This document shows, piece by piece, positions 8,497 through 16,814 of a DNA stretch of 64,000 bases (positions are counted from its first letter, which is position 1; each line of letters starts with the position of its first letter). The translations under genes and the position numbers were made by a program. The DNA is from Gammaproteobacteria bacterium (GTDB taxonomy: Bacteria; Pseudomonadota; Gammaproteobacteria; Ga0077536), in NCBI GenBank assembly GCA_016191285.1, contig JACPPA010000049.1, positions 41,139 to 105,138 of the forward strand, in the 5' to 3' direction. The notes below the pieces were generated by a model. That model was not told the origin of the DNA. It saw nothing but the letters and a program-made list of their open reading frames with translations, and did not search any database.

Positions 8497-10119
8497 ATGG
8501 CCTTGAATATGAGCGACTACGCGGTTGGGCGCGCAAGCTTCACTTGGGCTCCTCCGGCGCGGTTTAATTTTGCACGTGACGTGATCGACCGCTGGGGCGA
8601 GCGCGATCCGGATAAGTTGGCGATGTGGTGGGTGGACGATCACGGTCACGAGCGCCGGATCACCTATCGCGAAATGAGCGAACGCTCGCGGCGCTTGTGC
8701 AATGTATTCGCGCAGGCCGGCGTTAAACGCGGCGACACGGTTATTGTGATGCTGCCGCGCGTCGTCGCGTGGTGGGAGATCATGACCGCCTGTTTACGCA
8801 TGGGTGCGGTCATGTCGCCCGGCACCACGCAATTGGCGCCGAAAGATCTTGCCTACCGCATCCAGGCGTCGAACGCTGCCGCCATCATTACCGATGAAAA
8901 GAATGCGGCGAAAATCGCCGCCGTGGGCGATGTCGCGCAGCACGTGTCGGCGCGGTTGTGCGTCGGGGCGGAGGTCGCCGGTTGGTTGAACTACGAGGCG
9001 GCGGTGAGCGCGGCGTCGGCGGTGTTTGAGGCGGCGGATACGACGCCGAGCGATGATGCGCTGTGTTATTTCACATCTGGGACCACCGGCTATCCGAAGA
9101 TGGCGATCCAAACCCAAGGCTATGGGTTGGCGCACCAGATCACCGGTCATTACTGGCTCGACTTAACGCCGGCGGATCTACATTGGAACCTGAGTGACAC
9201 CGGCTGGGCCAAGGCGGCGTGGAGTAGCTACTTCGCGCCGTGGAACTGCGGCGCCGCGCTCTTCATTCATCACACCGAGACCTTCGACGCCAAACGCACA
9301 CTCGAGATCCTCGCGCGCTATCCGGTAACAACCTTCTGTGGCGCGCCAACGATCTATCGCATGTTGGTGCTGCAAGACCTGACGGCGTATCAATTCCCAC
9401 ATCTGCGCCATGTGGTCGGTGCGGGCGAGCCGTTAAATCCCGAAGTGATCGAGACCTGGCTGGCAGCCACCGGTCTCACCATTCGCGATGGTTATGGGCA
9501 GACCGAATCGGTGCTGTTATGCGCAAGCTTCCCCTGCCTTGAGCCGCGCTTTGGATCGATGGGCAAACCATCGCCGGGAATTGATCTTGCCGTCATCGAT
9601 GACGAGGGCAAGGCCTTGCCGCCGGATCGTGAAGGCGATGTCGCGGTCCGCATTGAACCGCGGTGGCCACCAGGTTTGTTTAAGGAATACCGTGGCGACG
9701 AGGAGCGCACGCGAAAGTGCTTTCGGCATGGCTGGTACCTGACCGGCGATCGCGCCTATGTCGACAAGGATGGCTATTTCTGGTTTGTCGGTCGCGCCGA
9801 CGATGTGATTAACTCCGCGGGTTATCGCATCGGTCCGTTCGAAGTCGAAAGCGCGCTGCTCGAACATCCAGCGGTGGCCGAATCGGCGGTGGTGTCGAGT
9901 CCCGATGAGATGCGCGGTGAGGTCGTTAAAGCTTTTGTGGTACTTGCGCCGGGATTCATTGGCGATGAAGCCCTAATCAAAGCGCTGCAAGAATACGTCA
10001 AGAGCGTCACCGCGCCGTACAAATATCCGCGCAAAATTGAATTCGTCGCCGCGCTCCCGAAAACGGTCAGTGGAAAGATCAGGCGGGTAGAGCTGCGCGA
10101 GCGCGAATGGGCGAAGTAG
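8497..10119 (+). CDS. Acyl-CoA synthetase (medium-chain/ACSM-like AMP-binding enzyme)
   Basis: A 540-residue ANL-superfamily ligase that activates a carboxylic acid to its CoA thioester via an acyl-AMP. Motifs in order: YFTSGTTGYPKMA (phosphate-binding loop, about 190), DGYGQTESVL (A5, about 335), YLTGDRAYVDKDGYFWFVGR (A7-A8 hinge, about 415-435) and KTVSGKIRR with the catalytic Lys near the C-terminus. GAGGAG (8485-8490) precedes ATG 8497, and the start lies 10 bases after the DmdC-like stop, so the genes are coupled. It resembles medium-chain or benzoate-type ligases more than acetyl-CoA synthetase. It likely feeds the dehydrogenases upstream. Confidence 0.92.
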   Translation: MALNMSDYAVGRASFTWAPPARFNFARDVIDRWGERDPDKLAMWWVDDHGHERRITYREMSERSRRLCNVFAQAGVKRGDTVIVMLPRVVAWWEIMTACLRMGAVMSPGTTQLAPKDLAYRIQASNAAAIITDEKNAAKIAAVGDVAQHVSARLCVGAEVAGWLNYEAAVSAASAVFEAADTTPSDDALCYFTSGTTGYPKMAIQTQGYGLAHQITGHYWLDLTPADLHWNLSDTGWAKAAWSSYFAPWNCGAALFIHHTETFDAKRTLEILARYPVTTFCGAPTIYRMLVLQDLTAYQFPHLRHVVGAGEPLNPEVIETWLAATGLTIRDGYGQTESVLLCASFPCLEPRFGSMGKPSPGIDLAVIDDEGKALPPDREGDVAVRIEPRWPPGLFKEYRGDEERTRKCFRHGWYLTGDRAYVDKDGYFWFVGRADDVINSAGYRIGPFEVESALLEHPAVAESAVVSSPDEMRGEVVKAFVVLAPGFIGDEALIKALQEYVKSVTAPYKYPRKIEFVAALPKTVSGKIRRVELREREWAK

Positions 10120-10201
10120 CGATCAAATCAAAACGCCCGACTTCTGTTGTGGCGATCTGTGCTATCGCGCGATGAACTTTCATAGCTCGATGCATTGTGA
10201 T

Positions 10202-10266
10202 TGTGGGAGCCGCTTTAGCGGCGAATACACCGGCAATGTCCAGTTGGCCGCTAAAGCGGCTCCCAC
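10202..10266. repeat. REP palindrome pair (locus C)
   Basis: Inverted pair of REP units: GTGGGAGCCGCTTTAGCGGC near 10203 and its reverse complement ending at 10266. It lies in the 209-base gap between the acyl-CoA synthetase and the MFS gene. The conserved neighbour block CGATGAACTTTCAT is at 10169-10182, in the same relative position as at locus A. It could form a large hairpin limiting read-through into the MFS gene. Confidence 0.85.
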
Positions 10267-10328
10267 GAAGTACCGTCACTACCGGGCGGATTATTCAGGC
10301 TCGTCATGGGACAGCACGTCCTCCCGAT

Positions 10329-11714
10329 ATGACTAATTCACCCGCGCCCGCCGCGCTGCAGCGCGCGGTGATACTCATGGTGGTGATCAGCGGATTCGGG
10401 TTGCCGCTGATGCTGTCCGCGGTTAACGTGGCGTTGCCGTCGTTAGCGCGTGAATTCAAGATGACGGCGGTGACCTTGAGTTGGGTGCCACTAATTTTTC
10501 TCACCACCAGCGCCGCCACGGTGCTCGCCTTCGGGCGCCTGGCTGATCTCGTCGGGCGCAAGCGCATTTTCATCATCGGCACCGTTGGCGTTGTTGTCAG
10601 TTCAGTGTTACTCGCGCTCGCGCCCAATAGCATCGTCTTGTTGGCGCTGCGCGGTTTACAAGGCGTGAGCGCGGCCATGATCTACGCTACCCAGGTAGCG
10701 ATGCTGTCATCCGTCTATCCACCGCAGCAACGTGGACAGGCGATAGGCATGATGGCCGCTTCGGTCTACTTTGGGTTGACCTGCGGTCCCTTCATAGGCG
10801 GCTGGCTGGTGGAGCATTTCGGTTGGCGCGCCGCGTTTCTCGCGCATCTGCCGTTGAGCCTGTTCGTTCTTGTGTATGCGGCGCCGCGCGTCACGTCGGA
10901 GTGGACGGCCGAACTCGCGGGCCGCTTCGATTACGCCGGTGCACTGCTCTATGCAATTTCAATCGCGGCTCTGATGTGGGGCGGCGCCGTGTTGCCCAAG
11001 CATTTTGGGGTGGCGCTGATGATCGCGGGCGCGTGTGGGGTGGCGCTGTTTTTCAAGCACCAACATCATCGCACTGATCCGTTGTTCGACGTCAGCTTGT
11101 TCTATACCAATCGCGTGTTTGCGCTGTCCTCGCTGGCCGCGTTGCTAATGTATGCGACGACTTACTCGACGTTGGTGCTGGTGAGTTTGTATCTGCAATA
11201 CCTGAAGGGCTTGAAGCCGGCACAAGCGGGCTTGGTGATGCTGGCGCAGCCTCTGATGTCTGGCTTGCTGTCGCCATTCGCCGGCCGCCTATCCGATGCG
11301 CGGGTTGAACCCCGCGTGATCGCGTCCGCCGGCATGGCGATTACCGGCATCGGCCTCTACATGCTATCGGCATTGAAGCCAATGACACCGCTGTCTTACG
11401 TGACCGCGTGTCTGCTCACCACGGGTCTCGGCTTTAGTTTATTCGCGTCGCCCAACGCCAACGCCATCATGAGTGCGGTCGACAAGCGATTCTATGGTGC
11501 GGCCAGTGGTGCGATGGCCACGATGCGCGTACTCGGCCAACTGTGCAGCATGGGCGTTGTGGCCGCGGCCTTCGCGCTCACCATCGGGCCCGTTGAGATC
11601 GTGCCGGAGACTTACCCCGAACTCGCCCGAGCACTACGCTTAAGTTTTACCGTCGCGGCGGGTCTTTGCGTGCTTGGCATAATGTGTTCACTCGCGCGGG
11701 GCAAGATGCAGTAG
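10329..11714 (+). CDS. MFS transporter, DHA2/EmrB-QacA-like
   Basis: An inner-membrane major facilitator transporter of 461 residues. It has the DHA2-type N-terminus (VNVALPSLAREF), motif A between TM2 and TM3 (GRLADLVGRKR), LRGLQGVSAAM, and a motif C-like GPFIGGWLVEHFGWRAAF. About 14 hydrophobic segments can be counted. The frame is open back to 10197 through the REP pair, so the ATG at 10329 (MTNSPAPAALQR) is much more likely. This family exports drugs or small organic molecules; with the catabolic genes upstream it could export an intermediate. Its 3' end overlaps the convergent gene at 11688 by 27 bases. Confidence 0.9.
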   Translation: MTNSPAPAALQRAVILMVVISGFGLPLMLSAVNVALPSLAREFKMTAVTLSWVPLIFLTTSAATVLAFGRLADLVGRKRIFIIGTVGVVVSSVLLALAPNSIVLLALRGLQGVSAAMIYATQVAMLSSVYPPQQRGQAIGMMAASVYFGLTCGPFIGGWLVEHFGWRAAFLAHLPLSLFVLVYAAPRVTSEWTAELAGRFDYAGALLYAISIAALMWGGAVLPKHFGVALMIAGACGVALFFKHQHHRTDPLFDVSLFYTNRVFALSSLAALLMYATTYSTLVLVSLYLQYLKGLKPAQAGLVMLAQPLMSGLLSPFAGRLSDARVEPRVIASAGMAITGIGLYMLSALKPMTPLSYVTACLLTTGLGFSLFASPNANAIMSAVDKRFYGAASGAMATMRVLGQLCSMGVVAAAFALTIGPVEIVPETYPELARALRLSFTVAAGLCVLGIMCSLARGKMQ

Positions 11715-12053
11715 TGAAGTAGGGCGCGTGAAGCCATACGCGCGCTCGACTTTCGCCACGCGCAATTCAAATTGCCGATACCACACCGCCTTGCCGTGTG
11801 CTTGCGCCGCGCGGTGCTCGGCGTTTTCATACCACTGTTTGATGGCGGCTTCATCCCGCCAATAGGACACCGTAATCGCAAATCCATCGAGACCCTCGCC
11901 GTGCTCGATGCCGAGAAAGCCCGGCATGGTCATCGCGAGTTCGATCATATGCAGGGCCATCCGCTGATAACCCTCCGGATCCTCGCCCGAACGCACCGGT
12001 GAAAAGATCACGGCGTAATACGGCGGGTCGGGGGTGGTCGCTGGCAGGTTCAT
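11688..12053 (-). CDS. Antibiotic biosynthesis monooxygenase (ABM)-like protein
   Basis: A small 121-residue protein with an ABM/dimeric alpha-beta barrel pattern: YAVIFSPVRSGEDPEGYQRM, MPGFLGIEHGEGLDGFAITVSYW, then DEAAIKQWYENAEHRAAQAHG. Such proteins include heme-degrading or quinone-forming monooxygenases and many uncharacterised forms. ATG 12053 has AAAGGA before it; the longer frame to 12110 overlaps the upstream gene and is not favoured. It is last in the four-gene operon running down from 16701. The specific role is unknown. Confidence 0.82.
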   Translation of the reverse strand: MNLPATTPDPPYYAVIFSPVRSGEDPEGYQRMALHMIELAMTMPGFLGIEHGEGLDGFAITVSYWRDEAAIKQWYENAEHRAAQAHGKAVWYRQFELRVAKVERAYGFTRPTSLLHLAPRE

Positions 12054-12066
12054 GCAGATCCTTTCG

Positions 12067-13206
12067 TTAAAGTTTCGGAACGCGCTTCTTGCCTGTTGTC
12101 GACTGTGCACGATTCTTACGCGGCAGGGTTGCCGGTTTCTGACTATAACCCGGGATCCGGGTCAGCACCCAGGTCAGCGGATTATCGACCCAAGCATGAG
12201 AGACGAAGTCTTCGTGTTTAATCGTAGGATCGGTCGCGAGGATGGTAATACCGCCGCGCGCCAACGTCGTCGGCAGTGTGGTTCGATAAACGACGCGCTC
12301 ATCGTTAAGTTCCTGCATCACGGCTTGGTTGCCTTCGCGAGTCGATTCGGAATACGCGCTGAAGAAAAAGACCGGCGGGCGCGCCTTCAGAATCCAATCG
12401 GTGAATTTGTCGACGTGTCCATACACCGCGTCGAGCAACACCACGCCGCGCAGGCGATTGTTGGCGCCGCCGCGGGCGAGCGACCAGGCCGCGGGAAGAT
12501 AGCCGCCGCTATAGGCGACCATCACCACCGGAAGTTGCGACAACGCAGGTTTGGCGCGCACATCGCCATAAAGTTCGGTTAGCCGCGCCCCGGCTTCCGC
12601 GATAAATTCGTTGAAACCGCGACGCTTCCACAAACGGCCCGCGCTTGAATCCGCTGCGTCCAGCGCCAACTGCGGCGCCACCAGCACCGCGTTGCTGCCG
12701 GATTGCGCGAGCTGATCAGCCACGTGTTGGCGTTCCACCACGTCCCGCATCAGCAGGGTGCCGTTGCCATGAAAGAACACCACCATCAGGGCCGGTCGGC
12801 GCACATCGAAACCCGCGGGGATGTACAGCAACACGCGGCTGTCGCGATAGACCTCATCTTCCCAATGCACACCGTCGCGCGAGCCATGGCCGAGCCGATT
12901 ACCCGTGGTGACATCGAGGAAGTGTTTGCCGGTATCGGGGATTAAACCGCGGTAGGGGAAGGGCGCGGTCTTGAACGTGGCGAGCGTCGTCTTTGCAATC
13001 AGCAGCGGAGCCAGCGGTGGCAGCGGCTTACGTCGTTCAGCAACCTGCGTCGCCAATGATTTTGAATGGCTGGGTTTTGAATTGTGGGGTCTTGAATTAT
13101 AAAGTTTCGCTTTATGGGTCGCCGCCATGCTCGCGCCCGACATCCCGAGCAGTAACGCTAAACCGAGAAATACCGCGATCACTTCCGCGCCGCGATCAAT
13201 TTGCAT
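12067..13206 (-). CDS. Exported alpha/beta-hydrolase-like protein
   Basis: A 379-residue protein with an N-terminal signal sequence (hydrophobic stretch FLGLALLLGMSGASMAA, about 11-29), then a low-complexity Ser/His/Lys segment (about 35-50) and an alpha/beta-hydrolase core. The oxyanion region is LMVVFFHGNG and the nucleophile elbow is MVAYSGGYLP. A late His (IKHEDFVSH) could complete the triad. GGGAG lies before ATG 13206, inside the spacer after the stop of the upstream membrane protein at 13213. It probably acts in the periplasm on an ester or peptide; the substrate is unknown. The basic tail (KKRVPKL) is unusual. Confidence 0.78.
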   Translation of the reverse strand: MQIDRGAEVIAVFLGLALLLGMSGASMAATHKAKLYNSRPHNSKPSHSKSLATQVAERRKPLPPLAPLLIAKTTLATFKTAPFPYRGLIPDTGKHFLDVTTGNRLGHGSRDGVHWEDEVYRDSRVLLYIPAGFDVRRPALMVVFFHGNGTLLMRDVVERQHVADQLAQSGSNAVLVAPQLALDAADSSAGRLWKRRGFNEFIAEAGARLTELYGDVRAKPALSQLPVVMVAYSGGYLPAAWSLARGGANNRLRGVVLLDAVYGHVDKFTDWILKARPPVFFFSAYSESTREGNQAVMQELNDERVVYRTTLPTTLARGGITILATDPTIKHEDFVSHAWVDNPLTWVLTRIPGYSQKPATLPRKNRAQSTTGKKRVPKL

Positions 13207-13212
13207 TATTGC

Positions 13213-15837
13213 TCACTCCCTCACCGCGGCAAGCGGTTTTTTGAGCGGTGCGAAAATCGCAAAGAAGGTTAAGGCTGCGATTAAATACGCTAACCCGCTC
13301 AATTGCAGGACCGCGGCGAGACCGTAGGCGGTGGCGATGATCGGCACGGCTGCGGCGCCAATGACGGAAAACGAACCGTTGATGCCCCACGCCCATAAAA
13401 ACATCGGGTCTTTACCGAGACGGCCCAACCAAGTCATCGCGGTCGCCATCGGAAAGCCCATCAGAAAGGCGGGTGGCGCGATCAACGCAAACGAGCAGGC
13501 GATTCGGCTGGCGTACGCCAAGCTCCCAATCCAGCCGAGCAGCGGATCGAGGACGGCGCCATAGGCAAATAACAGCGCGCTGATGGCGATGAAGATCTTC
13601 GGCATGATCGCCCGCGCGCGATCGAGATAGCGTCCTGAAACCAGACTGCCGAGCCCGGAGAAGACGAGCATCCCCGTAATGAGAATAGTCGCGGACACGG
13701 TCGGATTCCCGAGCGGCAGGACAAATTTCGCGATCAACGACACTTCAACCATGATGTAGCCGAGGCCGAGACACGCGAAATAAATAATAGTGCCAAGACG
13801 TCCTGGATAGCGATTAAAGATACTGCGCCAGCCGAGCACTACCGGAAACGCGATGAGGACAGTCGCCACCGTGACCGCGATGCCCAACGTCGCGAACAAC
13901 AGCAAATATCCCCATTCATCTTGAAAAAGTTCAAGCCGATCGGTAATCCGCGGCAGGTCAACCGGTTTGATGTAGGCCGCGAAGTAGGGGCGATCGTTGG
14001 TCAACGGGCGGGTGTCGAAGACATAACGTCGCGCGACGTCATCCCACGCGGTAGTTTTGTGATCGCCATGCAACAGCGCATTCCACACGATTTGCCCCAT
14101 GGTGGTTGCCGGGACGAGCGGCCCGGCTTGTTGCGCGGCGCCGAGGGGGGCGGTGGGATCGACCTCCGGCTCGGTGGTTGCGTTCGCGGCCGCTGGCGTT
14201 TGCGCGCCGAAAATACTTGCGCGGTAATTGGCGAGCGTCGGTTCGATTTGAGCGGCATCAAAGGTCGAGTCCGGGGCCGCGATTTCATCGAACGACATGG
14301 CTTTACTGTGCGCGTGTAGCTTGGCGATTTCGTCGGCGTTGAAGCCGCCCTGCTTGTACAGCACGGTGACCGTCGATAAATAACTCGAGACGGCATAAAA
14401 ACAGTTGTCGAGAGGAACCGGCGCAGCGACTCGCGCGGCAGCCACCATCGTCGTGTAGAGCTTGAGCACGGATTTCGGCGGCTCTTCTTTATTCCACAAG
14501 GTGACCGCCAGAATGCCGCCGGGGGCGAGTGCGCGCATGTAAGCCGTCATCGCTTCACGCGTGTACGCATATTTCTCGACAATGGCGAAACCACCCGGAT
14601 TCGACAGTCCCGCCGAATCGGCCAGACTCAAATCGATCACGTCGTAGCGCTTGGGCGTGTTCGCTAAGTAGAGTCGGCCATCGTAGTCGATGACATCGAG
14701 TTTCGGGTTACCGAGGATATCCCCCGTGAAATCACGCAGCTCAGCGTTGCGCCGGAACGCCGCGAGGATCGCCGGATTCCCTTCCGCGACGGTCACCGTT
14801 CGCGAGTTGTGGAGCGCGACCATGGTGGAGATGCCTCCACCAAACTGCACCACGAAGGCCGCGGCGTTGGGCTTGAGCAGATAGGGATAGGCCATCGGCA
14901 AGTAATGGAAATACTGGCTATCGGTGGCGCTGAGTTCGCGCATGATGCCGATCGGCCCGTCGCCATCAAGGTACATGCCGAGATACGCATTGGCCGGCAT
15001 TGCGGGCAGGTTGAAAGCGGCGTTGTCCGATAATCCCGGCGCGAAATGCAGATACGAACTCGAATAAATCTCGAGATAACCAAACGGCGAGCTATTTTCA
15101 TAAACGCGTCGGTTGTCCGGGAACTTTCGGGCATACGCGACGCCTTTGTAATCCGACACCGCGAGTTTCGGAATCGACAATAAATTGGGCAGCACGAAAT
15201 GCGCGGCGAGCGACAGTACCGCGACTCCCAGGAGCGTAGCCAAACCACGTCGACTGTGTTGAGACACGAACCACGCCACCCCGCCGACTAGCCACAGCGC
15301 GAGCGGTACGGCTATCAGATCGTCCGGACGGAACACATAGAGCCCGATCAATAGCGTCATGCCGCCGACGCCGGCACCGACCAGATCGGCGAAATAGACC
15401 TTGCCGAACGCGGTTTTCCTATGCAGGAACACGGCGCCGAGAAAACTTGCGCCGCTGACGAATGGGACGAGATAGAGAACGAAATTCGCGGCCAAGCGCC
15501 ACTTCTGAGCGGGGTCTGAAATGAGAAAGATCGCGTTAAACGGCACCTGCTGCGCGATTAAATTAGCGCCGATGGCTAGCGGTCCAAAACAGACCAGCGC
15601 GGTATTCGCGAGCCCGCGCCAATGCCGATCGCACCACGCATGGGCCGCGCACATCACCACGCTGGTCAGGCCAAATCCCATCATCGCGAGACTAACGACG
15701 AGCGAACCGAAATGGGCCCAACTACCCACCGCGAAGATCCGCATGACCACCAGTTGGAGGGCGATGATCGCGGCCGAGATCAGACCGACCGCGAGGTACA
15801 GGAAGCGCGAAGGTGCGGCGGCCCTCGGCGTTAGCAA
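13213..15837 (-). CDS. Membrane spermidine/spermine-synthase-like protein
   Basis: An 874-residue three-part protein. About 200 residues of N-terminal membrane segments are followed by a soluble SpeE-like Rossmann domain (FVVQFGGGISTMVALHNSR, then VTVAEGNPAI, YDVIDLSLADSAG and LAPGGILAVTLW), and then a second membrane region from about 655 to the end. The segment TNDRPYFAAYIKP is typical of these fused synthases. The SAM-binding glycine loop is present, so transfer of an aminopropyl or methyl group is plausible. It starts with TTG at 15837, the base after the upstream stop at 15838, so translation is coupled. Members of this fusion family are common in proteobacteria but uncharacterised. Confidence 0.85.
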   Translation of the reverse strand: MLTPRAAAPSRFLYLAVGLISAAIIALQLVVMRIFAVGSWAHFGSLVVSLAMMGFGLTSVVMCAAHAWCDRHWRGLANTALVCFGPLAIGANLIAQQVPFNAIFLISDPAQKWRLAANFVLYLVPFVSGASFLGAVFLHRKTAFGKVYFADLVGAGVGGMTLLIGLYVFRPDDLIAVPLALWLVGGVAWFVSQHSRRGLATLLGVAVLSLAAHFVLPNLLSIPKLAVSDYKGVAYARKFPDNRRVYENSSPFGYLEIYSSSYLHFAPGLSDNAAFNLPAMPANAYLGMYLDGDGPIGIMRELSATDSQYFHYLPMAYPYLLKPNAAAFVVQFGGGISTMVALHNSRTVTVAEGNPAILAAFRRNAELRDFTGDILGNPKLDVIDYDGRLYLANTPKRYDVIDLSLADSAGLSNPGGFAIVEKYAYTREAMTAYMRALAPGGILAVTLWNKEEPPKSVLKLYTTMVAAARVAAPVPLDNCFYAVSSYLSTVTVLYKQGGFNADEIAKLHAHSKAMSFDEIAAPDSTFDAAQIEPTLANYRASIFGAQTPAAANATTEPEVDPTAPLGAAQQAGPLVPATTMGQIVWNALLHGDHKTTAWDDVARRYVFDTRPLTNDRPYFAAYIKPVDLPRITDRLELFQDEWGYLLLFATLGIAVTVATVLIAFPVVLGWRSIFNRYPGRLGTIIYFACLGLGYIMVEVSLIAKFVLPLGNPTVSATILITGMLVFSGLGSLVSGRYLDRARAIMPKIFIAISALLFAYGAVLDPLLGWIGSLAYASRIACSFALIAPPAFLMGFPMATAMTWLGRLGKDPMFLWAWGINGSFSVIGAAAVPIIATAYGLAAVLQLSGLAYLIAALTFFAIFAPLKKPLAAVRE

Positions 15838-16701
15838 CTAGTGCGCGCCCTTGATGACATCGCCTTCGAGTTTCTTGAACGGCACGAAGGGCACGACTCG
15901 TCCGTTGTAAATGTCACTACGCGAGACCGTGAGGGCGCCATCAGCGGCCTGTTGTTTAATCACCTTCAGTACGTGTTGGGCGCCGGGTGGTCCCACCGGA
16001 ATGACCATGATGCCGCCTGGCTTCAACTGTTGCAGCAGCGGCGGTGGGATATGGTCGATGCCGCAGGTCACGATGATCTTGTCGAACGGCGCCGCCTCCG
16101 GCCACCCGTAATAGCCGTCGCCTTGTTTCGAATTGATGGCGCTGAATTCGCTATAGCCTTTGGCGATCAAGCCATCGTACACGCCGCGCGTGCGCTCGGC
16201 CAACGGTTTAATGATCTCAATCGTCCACAATTTATCGGTGAGGTGCGACAGGTAAGCGGACTGGTAGCCGGAGCCAGTGCCGATCTCGAGTACCTTGTCA
16301 CCTTGCTTGACCTCGAGCGCGCTGGTCATATGTGCGACCAAATGCGGTCCTGAAATTGTTACGCCGTAGCCGATGTCCAGAAACGCGCTGTCGTAGCTGT
16401 GCGAGCGATTAATCGGGCGCACGAATTCTTCGCGTGGGGTCCACAGAAAAGCTTCTTTTACCCGCTCGTCAGTCGCGTCTTTCACGGCCACCACGGCGAG
16501 GTACCGGCGCCAGCGCTGGACCAGAAATCCAGGATCTTCGTGGCGATTCTGTTGCATCCAGTTTACGAAGTTTTCTTGGGAGTCCATCGCCGGGGCAAGG
16601 TCCCATCGAAACGGCGTCATCGGGCTGGCGTTCGCCATGGCAGGGGAAAACACCTGGGTGAGGAGTAGCGTCACCGCAAAAACAAATCCATTTTTTTTCA
16701 A
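15838..16701 (-). CDS. Exported protein-L-isoaspartate O-methyltransferase-like protein
   Basis: A PCMT-family SAM methyltransferase. The family elements are TPREEFVRP, a GYGVTISGP segment in place of the usual GQTIS-P, and the SAM loop VLEIGTGSGYQSAYLSHL. It also has an N-terminal signal peptide (MKKNGFVFAVTLLLTQVF, cleaved near AMANA), which cytoplasmic Pcm lacks. I favour TTG 16701, 287 residues, because GGAG sits eight bases upstream and the signal peptide then begins with KKN; GTG 16737 is the longest option. It would repair isoaspartyl residues, or methylate something else, outside the cytoplasm. It leads an operon with the synthase-like, hydrolase and ABM genes. Confidence 0.85.
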   Translation of the reverse strand: MKKNGFVFAVTLLLTQVFSPAMANASPMTPFRWDLAPAMDSQENFVNWMQQNRHEDPGFLVQRWRRYLAVVAVKDATDERVKEAFLWTPREEFVRPINRSHSYDSAFLDIGYGVTISGPHLVAHMTSALEVKQGDKVLEIGTGSGYQSAYLSHLTDKLWTIEIIKPLAERTRGVYDGLIAKGYSEFSAINSKQGDGYYGWPEAAPFDKIIVTCGIDHIPPPLLQQLKPGGIMVIPVGPPGAQHVLKVIKQQAADGALTVSRSDIYNGRVVPFVPFKKLEGDVIKGAH

Positions 16702-16814
16702 TTTTTTTCTCCGCTCAATTGATAACCAAGCACACACAAATCGAAGGAATCGGAATGATTGCGACCGCTAATTAAGAAGGCTACCTGTGGCGCGCTTGGC
16801 TCCGCGGCGCCTAA

